Assembly: GCA_026545225.1 (NCBI GenBank)
Contig: CM048848.1
Coordinates: 24,654,806-24,718,805 of the forward strand
Length of the DNA: 64,000 nt
Direction: 5' to 3'
Source: Cornus controversa
Taxonomy: Eukaryota > Streptophyta > Magnoliopsida > Cornales > Cornaceae
Part shown: positions 35,426-47,520 of the stretch, one piece after another
How the letters are laid out: each line of letters opens with the position of its first letter
How positions within the stretch are numbered: the stretch's first letter is position 1
The notes under the pieces: generated by a model
What the model saw: only the letters and a program-made list of their open reading frames with translations
Told to the model about the DNA's origin: nothing
Databases searched by the model: none
Translations under genes and position numbers: made by a program

Positions 35426-35649
35426 AAACATAAAATACAGATCGGCAGTTGTGAGTTGGGACTTAGGATGGAGAGAGAGGAGTGCGGGCGGAGTGGCTAG
35501 AGTTAAGAGTAATGGAGTGGTTAAAGAATATATATAGATGGGCTTTCAGAACATGGGCTTAGGTTTGAGCTATGTTAATTCTCTTGGACTAAGTCCATTT
35601 TATTTTTAAAAAGTTTAGTATTGCATTTTATTGCTGGGCTATAACACAT
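35021..35649 (-). other. Sequence between the kinase fragment and the CACTA terminus, with (GA)n microsatellite
   Basis: Contains a pure GA run at about 35391-35424. On the minus strand a TATATATATTC box at about 35526-35536 lies upstream of a CT-rich stretch, which could be the promoter and leader of a minus-strand unit running into the kinase fragment. Frames at 35172-35537 are mostly microsatellite translation. Confidence 0.35.
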
Positions 35650-35844
35650 TTCCACGATTTTTAAAAACGGCCAGTAATAAGCCCCATCTCTGGCGCTTTC
35701 TAAAAATGTGCCGGTATATAATGCTATTTCTGGCGGTTTCTAATAAACCGCCAGAATTCTTTGTCATTTTCGGCGATTTTTAAAACCGCCGGTAATAACT
35801 TATAATTTTTGGCACTTCCGGAAAATACTAAATATGTTGTAGTG
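35650..35844. mobile_element. CACTA-type transposon right terminus with subterminal repeats
   Basis: Ends GTTGTAGTG at 35844, the complement of CACTACAAC, and is preceded by four to five units spaced about 60 bp apart around GGCGGTTT...AAACCGCC, each nearly palindromic. CACTA termini with such GC-rich subterminal repeats are typical of plants. The element's other end is not in the window if it lies to the left, since no CACTACAAC start is seen. The host gene fragments to the left may be its cargo. Confidence 0.55.
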
Positions 35845-38800
35845 TCTGTTTTTAGTATTAGTAATTACTTGAAAGGTTATGAATTTATTTGCGGGTTTTG
35901 GGTAGGGTTGGAGTGATTTTAGCTTCATAAATGGCTTTTGTTGTTCTTTGAAGACGGAGAAAGCTCATAGTTAAAGGTGGGAATTTGTGCTAATGTCTAT
36001 TTATGCACTTTTTTATGTTTGTTTGAGTGATTTAGGCGTTTGCTTTACTTTATCTGTTTATTTTTGGTCTTTTTGTTCAAAATATGTATTTTAGTTGGTG
36101 GGTTAAGTTCAAATTTAAATTGGAATTTACTAGTGGAACTTCGCTATGATATAATAGACGATGCCTGATATATTATTAACTTTATATTTATATAATCACA
36201 ACTTTTGGGTGCATTGAAAATGTTGCATATTTGAAATAGAGTTACTCTCTTAGCATTAGAATTGTTAATTTTAGTTCATTACATAATCTTGTTGTCTTGG
36301 ATAGTTAAATAAATTCTTATATTTGTTATTCTTGTTTGATTAATAAATAAACATTGACTTGCTCCTAGTGGTGTATATTCAATCACCAAATTATATGTAG
36401 TCTATGCTATTTATATATATGGCTCACACTCTCAATTTGGTGTAATTGCCTTATATGCAATCTGCAATCTTCAGTGTGTTGCATAATTCAATTAAATCAT
36501 TTTGAATTTGTTGTCTAGAACACTGTTTATCTCATTTTCTTAATTCCATAAGCCAACATGAGGTTTATCTAGAACATTGTTTATCCTATTGAATCTGTTG
36601 TCTAAAATGCATATATAGGATAAGGTCAGCTTCTCATTTGGTAAGATTGAAGATGAATGGTAGTTATAAAGAAAAATGAGCATTTAAGCCACAAATGGAA
36701 GACATGAGGCTCACATGACAAAGTGAAACAACAAATGGAAGTATTTAAGGCACGGATGATGCTTGAAATGGAGCAGTTTCATTTGGCAATGGTAAGTTTC
36801 TTATCACAATAAGCATTATTCATTTATTTTTAAATCAAAAACTTCAAGGATATTGTATTTGTTTTAAATCACCAATGCTCCTTAACCTTTTTCCTTTAGT
36901 GGAGCCACGTTAGACCATAGGTGACAATGATTGGGTTACTTTTTATTTATGCTCTTAGTTGGTTATTGGAGAGTTTGAGGTGGGTTTCACTTTGATTATT
37001 TATTTGAAGAAATGATAATGGATTTTCTCTTATATTTGATTCTTAGTTTTTTTCCCTTCTTGACGCATTAGCTATTTTTTTTTTTTTGTTGATTTCACGT
37101 GTTAGGTTCACTTAGATCTGTTGATTTTGTAATCAATTTGATATGGCGGGGTATGCGAGATCACAAGGGAAGGCCCCTGTTTGCTTTGGTCTGACCGATG
37201 CGGTTTGTTGTAGGAGTGTAGCCACGAGACATTGAGAAGGTAGGTTTTAATCTTTTTTTCCTTTTCTCATTTTTTTAGATATCAAATTATCTATATATGT
37301 TTGTTTTTGTAATGTAGTTGATTGCATTCAGGGGAGATTGGTTGGTTTTGTTAGTTTCTCTTTGATGCAAAATTGAGTAGTGATGGAAAATTTGGTACTT
37401 GTATATATATTTTCTTAAGTAATAATTGACATTATATGGCTTGAAGAATCTATAGCGACCCATGAGAGTAATAGTATAAAGTGATTAAATTGAAGAAAGG
37501 GAACTTTTTAGTTACTTGACTAATTGAAGGAAGTGTTGCCTTCGGTGTTGTTTTCCTTATAACAATGTAGTTTTTAATACAACATAGCTCCTCAAATTGT
37601 TTCCACACATTCTTCTGACCCTTCTCTTACTTGAATTGGTTATTTCAATTACTAGTTGGCTGAATTTCATTACTTATTTGTCACTATAAATGAATTTGTT
37701 GATCAAGTGGAGAATTGTAATGTTGGTTAGATCAATCCAATGAGACAAAGGGTTCAACAGAGTATTCTAATTACTCATTGTGGTTATTATATTACATTTT
37801 TGGAATGATTGTGTATCAATTAAACAGATTGTTTACCGAAAAAATAAAAAATGGCCAAATTTTGTGCTTTTATTGCAATATCAAGAACATTAGGGTATGA
37901 TTCACCTGCTTCAGTAACAATGACATCTAGCTAATTTGATTCTTAAATGCCTCTGATATTGCACTAAGACGGGTTTTCTATTCTGTCTACTATATTTCTT
38001 TATCTATTTCAACATTTATTTTTCATTCAATTTTATCTCTTCACATCAAAGTCTTTATATAATTATATTATAACTGTAGAACATGGCTGATGTCATTATG
38101 ACCCCTATGCTTCAAAATACATCAACCTCATTGCCGTTCGATATCATGTTCCGAATGTTTCATATTGACTAGTAATTTTCATTTGGTCTTTTAAACACTT
38201 TATATTAACTAACTTATCCTCCCATCAATTTTTCTTGTGTTAGTATTTTGCTAGTTTCTTAATATTTGAATCATGGTTTATAGTAGTGGCCCATGGTCTT
38301 ATTATAGGTTCAATCATGTTCAAGGTCATTTTAAGTGGTCTAAAAGGTCTTCTAGCTAGTCAAATTTTATGTGTTCTCTTTGCAATCCTGATCCTAATAA
38401 AATGAATTGATATATATTATACTGGATGCATATATATATGAATTTATACATTTATAAATGTATATAAGTATATATTTTATGTGTTTATAAGTAAAGTATG
38501 TTTATACATGTCTTTACAAGTAATTGATGATTATTTTATTTTATTTTTGCAGAATGAATTGAACAAGCAATTATCAAGAATTGGGCATGCAAAGAGATTA
38601 TCAAGAGGGGAGAGGGGACTATTTTCAAATTTGATCGTTAAGTGATTTTTTTTTAATTTATTGGTTTAGTTTTTATTTATCATCAACTAATTTGTTAATT
38701 ATATCAGATAAATGAGCTTTTTTTATTATTGTTAGTTTTTCTCCCTCAATATTGATATATATAAATTTGTGTACATGTGATATTTTTATATATTGTTGTG

Positions 38801-38902
38801 AGTACTAGGTATTACTTCTTGTCATTGAAGACAGGTACAAGACAACAAACTATTGGTTGCAATAGGAAAGGAGAGAATTTATTATTATTTTAAAAATAAA
38901 TT
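35845..38902. other. AT-rich region without recognisable genes
   Basis: Mostly AT-rich and intron-like. Two spots look like decayed coding sequence on the plus strand: 36720-36795 (VKQQMEVFKARMMLEMEQF, a possible coiled coil) and 37144-37230 (MAGYARSQGKAPVCF). 38560-38655 reads ELNKQLSRIGHAKRLSRGER before a stop. They could be eroded transposon ORFs, but I cannot name the family. Confidence 0.3.
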
Positions 38903-39207
38903 TTAACAACTTGAAAGGAATTTTGTTAAAAAAAAAACTTTTAACAATTTGTATTTCATGTCGTTATTAGAAATGTTTAACGACCTGCAATGCATGTCGT
39001 GAATAAAAACATTAAATTGACGTTCATGACATGTTGTCAAAAATAATATCTTTTAATGACATAGCCAGTAGCAACATACAGTTAGCACATTTTCTTTTCA
39101 ATAATTTTAACATAAGAAACATGATACATGCAAAAGGGAAAAAGGTCATTAAAACCTTTTAATGACTTGCATCGCACCTTGTTAAAAATCTTTTTTTTCT
39201 TGTAGTC
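38903..39207. mobile_element. Second CACTA-like terminus with TGTCGT subterminal repeats
   Basis: Repeats of TTTAACGACCTGCAATGCATGTCGT, TTTTAATGACATAG and TTAATGACTTGCATCGCACC lead up to TTTTTTTTCTTGTAGTC, which is one base off the common CACTA end TTTCTTGTAGTG. The repeats differ from those at 35650-35844, so this is a different family. No partner end was found. Confidence 0.4.
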
Positions 39208-39324
39208 GCAGTTGCAGTTCAAAACAACAATAACATAACACACTTTTGCAATAGGAAAAACACAATTCAACAATTGAGTATTTTCTGGACAACAATATAT
39301 TTCAGCATACTAAACCAACAAAAA

Positions 39325-39508
39325 CAACATATTAATTCAGCATAATACAACATGAAATTCAACACCAAACAACATGTTAATTCAGCTCAAAACAACTTGA
39401 AATTCAGCATCAAACAACATGCTAATTTAGCTCAAAACAGTTTGAAATTCACCATCAAACAGCATGTTAATTTAGGTCAAAACAGCTTGAAATTCAGCAC
39501 CAAACAGT
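39325..39508. repeat. Minisatellite, 45-bp unit, four copies
   Basis: Unit around AACAACATGTTAATTCAGCT and CAAAACAACTTGAAATTCAG, tandem with 5-10 mismatches between copies. Confidence 0.8.
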
Positions 39509-41075
39509 AGCATTAATTTCACAAAACAACCATCATAAATTCACAAATCAGCAAAGTTAAATTCTCAAATGAGCACAATTAAATTCCTCAAAAACAACAT
39601 TTGTTTCTCAAACAAAAATTAGCAACATTAAGTTCTGAAACAAGACGCATGAGATTTCAGCAACATTTAAATTCCAAAACAGATTTCTTATGAGCTTAAC
39701 AAGATTCATCAAAATAAAAACTAAACAAAATTCCAGAATTTTAAGCAACTCACAACTCAAATGTTCCAGGAATATCTAATTTAAATTCTCAATTCATAAT
39801 AGAAAACATGATAGTAAGGAATCAATTTCATAAATCTTAAGACAGAGAAAAATCAGAGTTAGTTTGTGAGGTTTAACAGAAAGAAACTAGAATCCGATTG
39901 TGAGCATAAAAGGAAGGACCAGAATCATATTCGAAAACCTTAGTAGAGAATCTTGATTCAATAGCCACTCACACATAATCAAGAACACAATCTCGGTGTA
40001 TACAAGTTATATTACCAAATCAACTAATATGATTCGTGCGCCTAAGAGCATGTATACAAGATCTAGAACTAACTCAACAACATGATTTGTGAGCTTAAGA
40101 GTGTACAAAGATGAATAGATTATACCTGAAGCGAGCCCAAAATAAACATAGAATCATACTCACAGAGTAATAATAGCAAGACAACAGCTGAAACGAAGAT
40201 GAGAAAGACTCCATATAGACTTCAAATCCTCTCCAATGGCCGATCTTCATTAGCTAGTACTTCCAAATCAAAGACAGTGATAGAAAAAGCTCAAGTTAGA
40301 CATCCATGGCATCAATCATCAAAGCTTCCAGCCACGCAGACACGATGGCATGACTCTAGATCAGCCATGGATGAAGACTCAACTTTCTCTCTCTCTAAGT
40401 GTGTGTTTTGGTCCTTTCTCTCTATCCTCTCTCTAGATTGCACCTTGTTCTCTTTTATTCTCCTCTCACTGAATTGCACCATTTTCTCTCTTCTTCTCCA
40501 CTGTATATTTATTCTTGACCACGCACTGTTCCTTTCATCTGATATGCTCTTTTGGATGATCCCTCTCAAAAAGCTTTTTCTTTTTCTTTTTATATGGTCA
40601 CCTTTTAGTGTTTTTAGCCCTAGTAAATGAGAATGCCATATTTTCCCCTTGCACTATTATACCCCTTTTCATTTGCATTTTATTTCTCTTTCCTCCCTTT
40701 TTTTTTTTTGAAAAATACAAGAAACCCTAATGATATAATGTTCCTAACATGCCCTTACACTAATTCTCTATTTAACTTTCCTTGAAAAAATGACAATATT
40801 ACCCCTGCCATTTTGGTTAGTGGAAATACATGGAAACATATAATAATACAAGACAATTAAATTAAGAAATTAAATTCAGCAAAATACATTTAAAGACAAA
40901 TGACACTAATGCCCTTGCGAATCCTTTTTGACTTTAAAACTTGGGCAAACATGCTTATGGGCTTCCCGAACCATTAATGTCCCCCTTTTGCTTTTTAATG
41001 TAAAAAATCTAACCTTTTACCCTAAATTCTTTCTGCTCCTTTTTGACAATGAAAGTAAAAAAGGTAGTGAAATAA
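39509..41075. other. Region without recognisable genes, possibly copia 3' flank or LTR
   Basis: A plus-strand frame at 40199-40630 is Ser-rich then pyrimidine-tract Leu/Phe-rich, with no family match. On the minus strand 40980-40995 reads GCAAAAGGGGGACATT, a possible polypurine tract of the copia element to the right, so part of 39900-40980 may be its LTR. I could not find a second copy to prove it. Confidence 0.3.
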
Positions 41076-41401
41076 AGAGCTAGTGGGGAGGAAGGGTGAG
41101 ACCTAAGGCAGTGCAGAGAATCTCAAATCTGGTCAGAGGCAAGGGTTTAGTCATAATATGTGCTAATTGTGCCTCTGTATTGATTTATTCAATGAGTATA
41201 TTGCCTTTTTGCACATTGTCCCTCAGGAAGTGATACTTTATGTCTATTTGCTTCGATTATGTAAATTGTGGTTTTTACTAATAGTAATTGCACTTTGATT
41301 ATCACAAAAAATGGTAGTAGGAGTAAAAATTTAATGCATAGATCTGTGAGTGTGGTTCTCATACACAATGCTTGAGAGTAAGTTTGTGCAATTGAAATGT
41401 A

Positions 41402-41731
41402 TTAAGCTTCTGAGGTGGAGAGAGACACAGAAGCTTGTGTCTTGCTAAGCCATGAAACCACATTATTTACAAACATATAACAACATCCTGAGTTGCTTTT
41501 TCGATCAATTTGTGAATCACCCCAATTGGCATCGGAGAAGGCCACAAGAGACAACACTTCAGCGGGGGTATAGTACAATCCGAGTCTCATGGTGCCTTTA
41601 ATATATCTAACGATCCTTTTGACAGCTTTTAAATATGAGACTCTAGGGTCACTCTGAAATCTAGCAACTAAGCCAATTACAAACATGATGTCAGACCTTG
41701 ATGCAGTAAGGTAGAAAAGACTTCCTATCAT
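41402..41731 (-). pseudogene. Copia RNase H domain
   Basis: Reads MIGSLFYLTASRSDIMF, the usual linker after RT, then LGLYYTPAE and LVAFSDANWGDSQIDRKSNS, and ends in QASVSLSTSEA. The DANWG and STSEAE-type motifs carry RNase H active-site residues. 109 codons are open; the domain runs on degraded to about 41080. Confidence 0.85.
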
Positions 41732-42480
41732 GGACTAGTAAAGTGTATTACCAATAGGGTCAGTGATACACTCTTTGGACAATTTTATAGTGACACACAT
41801 GGGAGTAGACATTGGTTTAGAATCATCCATATTAAATTTTTTCAAAATTTCTTTTGCATACTTCTCCGGAGATATGAAAATACCATTAGCATGTTGAATG
41901 ATTTGAAGTCCTAAGAACTATTTCAAGGTGCCTAACATGGACATCTCAAACTTAGATTGCATAAGTGCCGCAAATTGAGTGGTTTGATTCGAGTGTGAAC
42001 CACAAAAAAAGATATCATCTACATAGATTTGCAAAATTAAAAATTTTGAGTTAGAGTGCCTCACATAGAGTGTGTCATTGACCTTTCCTCTTTAGAAACC
42101 TTGTTCAATGAGAAAGGAGTGGAGTTTGTCAGACCATGCTCTTGGAGCTTGCTTGAGTCCATAGAGCGCTTTTCTGAACTTGAGAACATGTTGAGGATGT
42201 TTTGTATTGAAAAATCCTTTAGGTTGCTCAATGTATACTTCTTCTAATAGATCACCATTTAGAAAAGTAAACTTGACATCCATCTGATAGACCATTACTC
42301 TTTTGTAGCATGCAAATGAGAGAAGCATTCGAATTGACTCTAATCAAACAACTGGAGAAAAAGTCTTGTCATAGTCTAATCTGACATTTTGAGCAAATTC
42401 TTTACAGACCAGTCGAGCTTTATTTCTAACGACTGTACCTTTCTCATTCATCTTGGGCATAAGAATCTAGGTATCATTCT
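41732..42480 (-). pseudogene. Copia reverse transcriptase, broken
   Basis: 42092-42328 reads QMDVKFTFLNGDLLEEVYIE and YGLKQAPRAW, both copia RT signatures. The catalytic box IYVDDIFF lies at about 42000-42025 in a neighbouring frame. Stops near 42090, 41920 and 41735 break it. Confidence 0.85.
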
Positions 42481-42502
42481 TCTCAATTTGACGTAGTTCT
42501 TC

Positions 42503-43000
42503 TTACATTGGTGTTATCCAAGTAGGGTCATCTTTTGCTTTGGAGTAGTTCTTTGGTTCAATAGAGGATAACATAGCAAAGTGACTATGTTCACCCTCAG
42601 TTACAAATGGTAATGCCTTCTTCTTAGCTCTTGTGAGAGCCCTTCCTTCATTGTTGTCCAGAATGTTTTCTTGTTGGACTTCCTTTTGTAGATTCAAATA
42701 CCGAGGTTCTCTTCTTTCTTCTTCAATAGTAGTGGATGAGCTAGGTTGCACATTTTCCTTTTTGGCTTCTGGAGGAAGATCTTCTTCAGAGTCTTCCTTT
42801 GGAGTGCTGCCCTCTTCATCAACCTTCACATGAATAGATTCCACCATTTTCTTGGTTCTCAAGTTATAATATCTATAGTCTTTACACTTTGTAGAATATC
42901 CCAAAAAGATGCCTTCATCAGCTCTTGTGTCAAACTTTTCTACATTATCATGGTTGTCGTAGATGAAGCATTTACTTCCAAAGATTTTGAAGTAATGCAT
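42503..43000 (-). pseudogene. Copia integrase C-terminal and linker region
   Basis: 165 open codons beginning HYFKIFGSKCFIYDN, then EGIFLGYSTKCKDYRYYN, the conserved region after the copia integrase core, followed by a low-complexity acidic linker and the start of RT (TWITPM). Confidence 0.8.
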
Positions 43001-43633
43001 AGTTATATGCCTCCCAAATCACAAGTCAAAAGGTGTCTTCATCGACTTTGATCTTAGAAGAGCTCTGTTGATAATATAGACCGCAATGTTTACTACTTCT
43101 GCCCAAAACTCTTGGATAATTTTTTCTCAAACAGAAGTGTTCTTCCCATTTCTTGAACTGTCCTGTTTCTTCTTTCAACAACCCTGTTTTGTTGAGGTGT
43201 TCTTATTGCTGAGAATTCTTTCTTAATTCCCTTTGAGTCACAGTAATCACTGAATTCTTTCATGATGAACTCAGTTCCAAAATCAGATCTAAGTCTTTTA
43301 ACCTTGTAACTTTTCTTATTTTCAACATGGTTAACAAACTTTTTAAATGAATTATAGCTTTAGATTTTTCTTTAAGAAAATAAATCTAAGTCATTTTACT
43401 ATAATCACCAATGAAAAGCATAAAGTACTTGCTACCACCAATACTTGTGGTCCTCATGGGTCCACACAAATCCATATGCACAATATCAAGTGGTTGAGAG
43501 GTATTCACTTCCTTTCTCTTAAAAGAGATTTTTGTCTACTTACCTTGTTGGCAAGCATTGTATACTTGATTTTCATTCAGAGACAAATTTGAAAGACCTC
43601 TAACAGACTTATGCTTGATAAGATTTTTTATGT

Positions 43634-45065
43634 TGATTCGTGTGTGAGTGTGACTCAAAAAGTATATCAATTAAAAATTTCCACACTTCGCAATAGAACG
43701 AATTCCTTGCAGAATAGGGCTATCGAAAGGGGTATCGTACCTCAGGGACTGTGGTCTGATAGAGTTGGATATACAGAATTAATTCTAATTAAATTTAAAA
43801 GAGATAAGTTGCTGATTTTTATATCTAAATTATCTAATGAAGCAATTGAACAAAAGCAAGAAAAACTAAGGAGTGTAGAGAATATAAGATAAGTCTAGGG
43901 TAATTGATTTCACCACTAACTTCACAATCAATGGTCAATTGAACTAACTATGGGGCATCATATCATGCATAAGTGGTGTCGGTGGCTACAAGCTCACCTC
44001 CATCCGTCAAGAAGATAACATATAATTAAGGCTAAGTCATGGACTATCTTTGATTGGCATGGGCCATCTGCCTAACTATTCTACTATAGGGTGCAGTATG
44101 GTTCATCTTCTCTAGGCATAATCCATCAAAGCTTTTAATGATATATTCAATGAAAACCATTGTGTAATAATCACTCTCATGATCACAGAAAATAAGAGGG
44201 ACGAGTTCAATAACAATAATCAAGTATCTAAGACAAGATAAGAAATCATTGAAACTGAATTTATAAGACTTTTATTGCTCAATTCTATAAGAAGAATCCT
44301 CTAAATTACACAATCTATGAATGAATACAAAAATCCCCAATAATTAGAACAATCAAACCAGTGATGTTTAGTTAGGACTACATCAAAACCCTGGTGGCTG
44401 AACTAGCCGCTCATGATACGCCTTGTTCTCCAAAGATTCTCTATTCCAAAAGCTCTTCAAAGCTGCTGCCAAGCCTCCTCAATACAGCCCTAATTGGTCA
44501 CTTTAAATAGCCAAGAGAATACATTAAAGTCCTAATCCAATTAGGAATTAATTAGGTTTTCCCGCAGCACTAATCAGGTGGGTTTTTCCTGCTGACTTCG
44601 GCCCAACTTTTGACCCACTAGAAGTCCGATTCACAGAATTTCCGTGAAATACAAAAGTGTGCAGAATCAAATTTCGTTCAACCTTTCATGAGAATTATGT
44701 CTATTTGAGGCTCGGAAATAAGAATTATGGTCCATTTTCCAAAACGGGATTAAGACTATATTATGCGCAGATTTGGGCTTCAGGCCCGAAACCTTCTTAA
44801 GCAGTTGTAATTCTCTTAGACCCCTTTCTTGGGCTGATTTGAGTTGAAATAAATGTTTGAATGGATCTTATTGAAGTAGGCTTCATCTAACCATCTTGGA
44901 TGTCTTCTTTAAAATCCCAAAATCACGGTTTTAACTGAAATAATCATTAAGGCCCTGAAAATACAGAAAACACTAAAACGAAGTAAAATAACAAAATAAT
45001 CTATCACTAAGAGAATAAAATACACAAGTTAAGAGGCTAGAATGCGTAACATTCAACGCCGATCA
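43634..45065 (-). repeat. Element F 3' LTR
   Basis: 1432 bp; on the minus strand TGATCGGCG...GAATCA. It is diverged from C's LTR by scattered substitutions and small indels, so C and F are separate insertions. Confidence 0.88.
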
Positions 45066-47520
45066 CACCCCCAAACTTACATATTGCTAGTCCCTTAGCA
45101 ATAGAATAAAACAAAACTAAAACAAAAGAAACTACTAAATACTAACTAAACTACCCAACTCCACTTTCGTAGGAGAAACGATTGCATTTAGCATATGCAA
45201 CAAGCCTTTAAACCCCTAGGTTCCCCCTAGTGGACGAGTATAGTCTCGTGAGGGTTTCCAGAAATGTTACCCACAAACATTCAAAATTCTGTTTCAACAT
45301 TAATTCAAGAAGAAGATTACAATATATAGTTATAAACTTGCATTGAAGAATAATTTTAAACTTTCAAATTCTATAATTCAAATCAATGATCCTCATGCAT
45401 AATTCACATCAACATATCTCAAAATAATTAACTCTAGCTCCCCCGTGTAAAGTGAACTAGCAGTCCTCTCATGTAGCATAACCAAGCTCTGAATATATTA
45501 AGGCACATACCCTTTCAACTCACTAGCTCCCCTTATTGAAACCATACTTCCAAACATGAATACATGACTTTTTCATTTTTTTTTCAATTCTTTTTTTTTC
45601 ATTGCTTTATTGGTTGTGCAATGTCTTGATCTATTGAGCTTTCTGAAAGATCCATGTAGCAAGCTTTCAGTCAGTGGCTCCCAAACCAGATGGCTTTAGG
45701 GCACTAGGCTTTAAGATACCCCGAAGACCTAATTACTCGAATCAGTCAGGCTACAAATCAAGACAACCAATGCTCATCTTTTCTCACCCTTTCACTTTTG
45801 ACGCGAACACTCCGTGCTTCCTGAGGCATAGAGGCCCGGTTACTCATAAAAAGGATCAAATTGATTGCTTATTCATCACTTTTTTTTTCTTTTTCATTGA
45901 AGTCAAGTAAAACACATTATCGGTACTCATTCTCAAGAGATACTAATTACTATCAAGCATATGTAACTCAATAACTCAAAACCAAAGTTTATACCCCATA
46001 AGATTATGCTAGTGTGTTTGTGCATGTAAGGAAACTAAAATTAATCACTCCAAAACATGTTATTGCAAACCATGATTAAAACCACATAATTTAAACCACA
46101 GTTTTCAAAAATTTAAAACATACTAAAAAATTATAAGTTAAGCACCTACATAAGGTATTAATCCCTTGAATAATATTAAAACATTCTATCTAAAAATAAA
46201 ACAAAAGAAAATAATAAACAAACTAAGAAAATAAAATAAAATAAAATAAAATCCTAATACAAAAAGAATTTCACACAAATTTCCTCCCATATTGCAATAA
46301 AGCACACAAATAGGCATCGCCTCACCCCCAAACTTAAACTGTACATTGTCCTCAATGGACTACCAATCGAAGCATAGAGAAGGTTAAGAACGATAATACC
46401 AGGAATCCGGAGAATGAGTGGCAAGAAAATAGAGCACACCAAGTTGTATGAAGGCAATGAAAGCACACCCCCAAACTTGGATGTTACAACCTGTCAAAAT
46501 AAACCACTATACCCCAAAGACCAAGTGAAATAATATGGGTGAAAATAAATATGAAAGAAATTTTTTTTTTTTTTGAAACTGAAGAAGAAAGAAAACAATA
46601 TGAAAAATAAAATAAAGAAGAAAAAAAAATGAAATTAAAAATACAAAAGATAGTTACCTCCGAAAAAATCAAGGAGCAGGTGGTGCCGAAGCATCTAAGT
46701 CATGGCCAGAATGGAGCACCAAAATCAACCAACTAGCCCACAGTCAATGCGCAATGTCCTCCCCCAAACTTGGAGCACAAAACCCCTCAAAGAAATCACC
46801 TCACTTCCACAATTAATTCACACCTCTTGTGAAGAAGGAAATATGAAAAAGTTGAAATTGTAATGATGAACGAGAATAAAAAGTTGGAATTGATGATGAT
46901 GGTGATGAATGATGATGATCAAGTAGTGTTATGGAAGATTTTTAGAGTGTATTTTGATGTTGGAGAGGCAGAAAAAGTCACCAAAGTGATGTATTTTCAA
47001 GTGGGAGCATATAAGGCATCATGAGGGAGCAAAAAATAGCAAAACAGGTCAAATTTGGCCTTCAGGGGCTGGGGCGATCGATCCCCCTAGGGCTGGGTGA
47101 TCGATCGCCCAGCTGGTTGGTCTCCCAACTTGGGGAAAAATGGGGGCGATCGATCCCCCCTTGCTTGGGCGATCGATCCCCCCGGCTGATGCCTGTTTCG
47201 CCCTCCATCGCCCAAGGTCGATCGGGACGTGTATTTTTGGAGTCTCCATCGCCCAAGGTCGACCGAGAGCTCATTTTTTCACCCGTCTTGAGTCCAAATA
47301 CCTCGGTACACCTCTTGGCATCCTTCGGAAGCAACTTATACATCAAAAACTCAAAGAAAATACATTAAAACGCACCTAATAATGGAAGAAAAATAAAAAC
47401 TAAAAATTAAAAAAAATAAAATAAAAATAAAAGAAAATTAAAGAAATTAAAGGATAGAAATACATACAAATCCTACAATTTAACGTCCGCAGGCGACGAT
47501 CATCAACTTGAATTGAAAGT
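45066..47520 (-). other. Element F 3' untranslated region, third ORF lost
   Basis: Begins with the polypurine tract (45066-45078, minus strand). It contains the conserved module at about 45655-45845 (a plus-strand frame through it, 45674-45910, is not a gene) and internal polypurine-like copies near 46325, 46467 and 46765. Where C has its 407-codon third ORF, F has only about 250 bp, ending in a GCGCATTGACTGTGGG scrap. The palindrome array is at 47070-47182. Confidence 0.6.
47070..47182. repeat. Palindrome array in element F, GGCGATCGATCGCC type
   Basis: Four copies of GGGCGATCGATC or GATCGATCGCCC with G/C-rich arms, in the place corresponding to 29522-29610 of element C, beside the same repeated GACCTTGGGCGATGGAG phrase. 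Confidence 0.85.

Larger units (their letters stand above)
41076..43633 (-). mobile_element. Ty1/copia retrotransposon pol remnant, truncated by element F
   Basis: Pieces in copia order on the minus strand: GAG-pre-integrase and integrase start (43440-43633: NACQQGK, then LDIVHMDLCGPM), a degraded integrase middle, integrase C-terminus and linker (42503-43000), RT, and RNase H. Element F entered at 43634, so the upstream part is outside the window. Stops and small frameshifts run throughout. The motif set suggests a plant Tork/SIRE-side copia element, but I cannot place it further. Confidence 0.85.

Noticed and set aside
35183-35537. Frames rich in Glu-Arg repeats
   Set aside because: Translation of the (GA)n microsatellite.
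40199-40630. 143-codon plus-strand frame
   Set aside because: Low-complexity Leu/Phe-rich tail from pyrimidine tracts, no domain, no homologue recognised; not called as a gene.
45674-45910. 78-codon frame across element F's 3' region, matched by frames in C and E
   Set aside because: It overlaps the conserved RNA-like module, is antisense to the element and ends in T-runs; conservation is better explained by the RNA.
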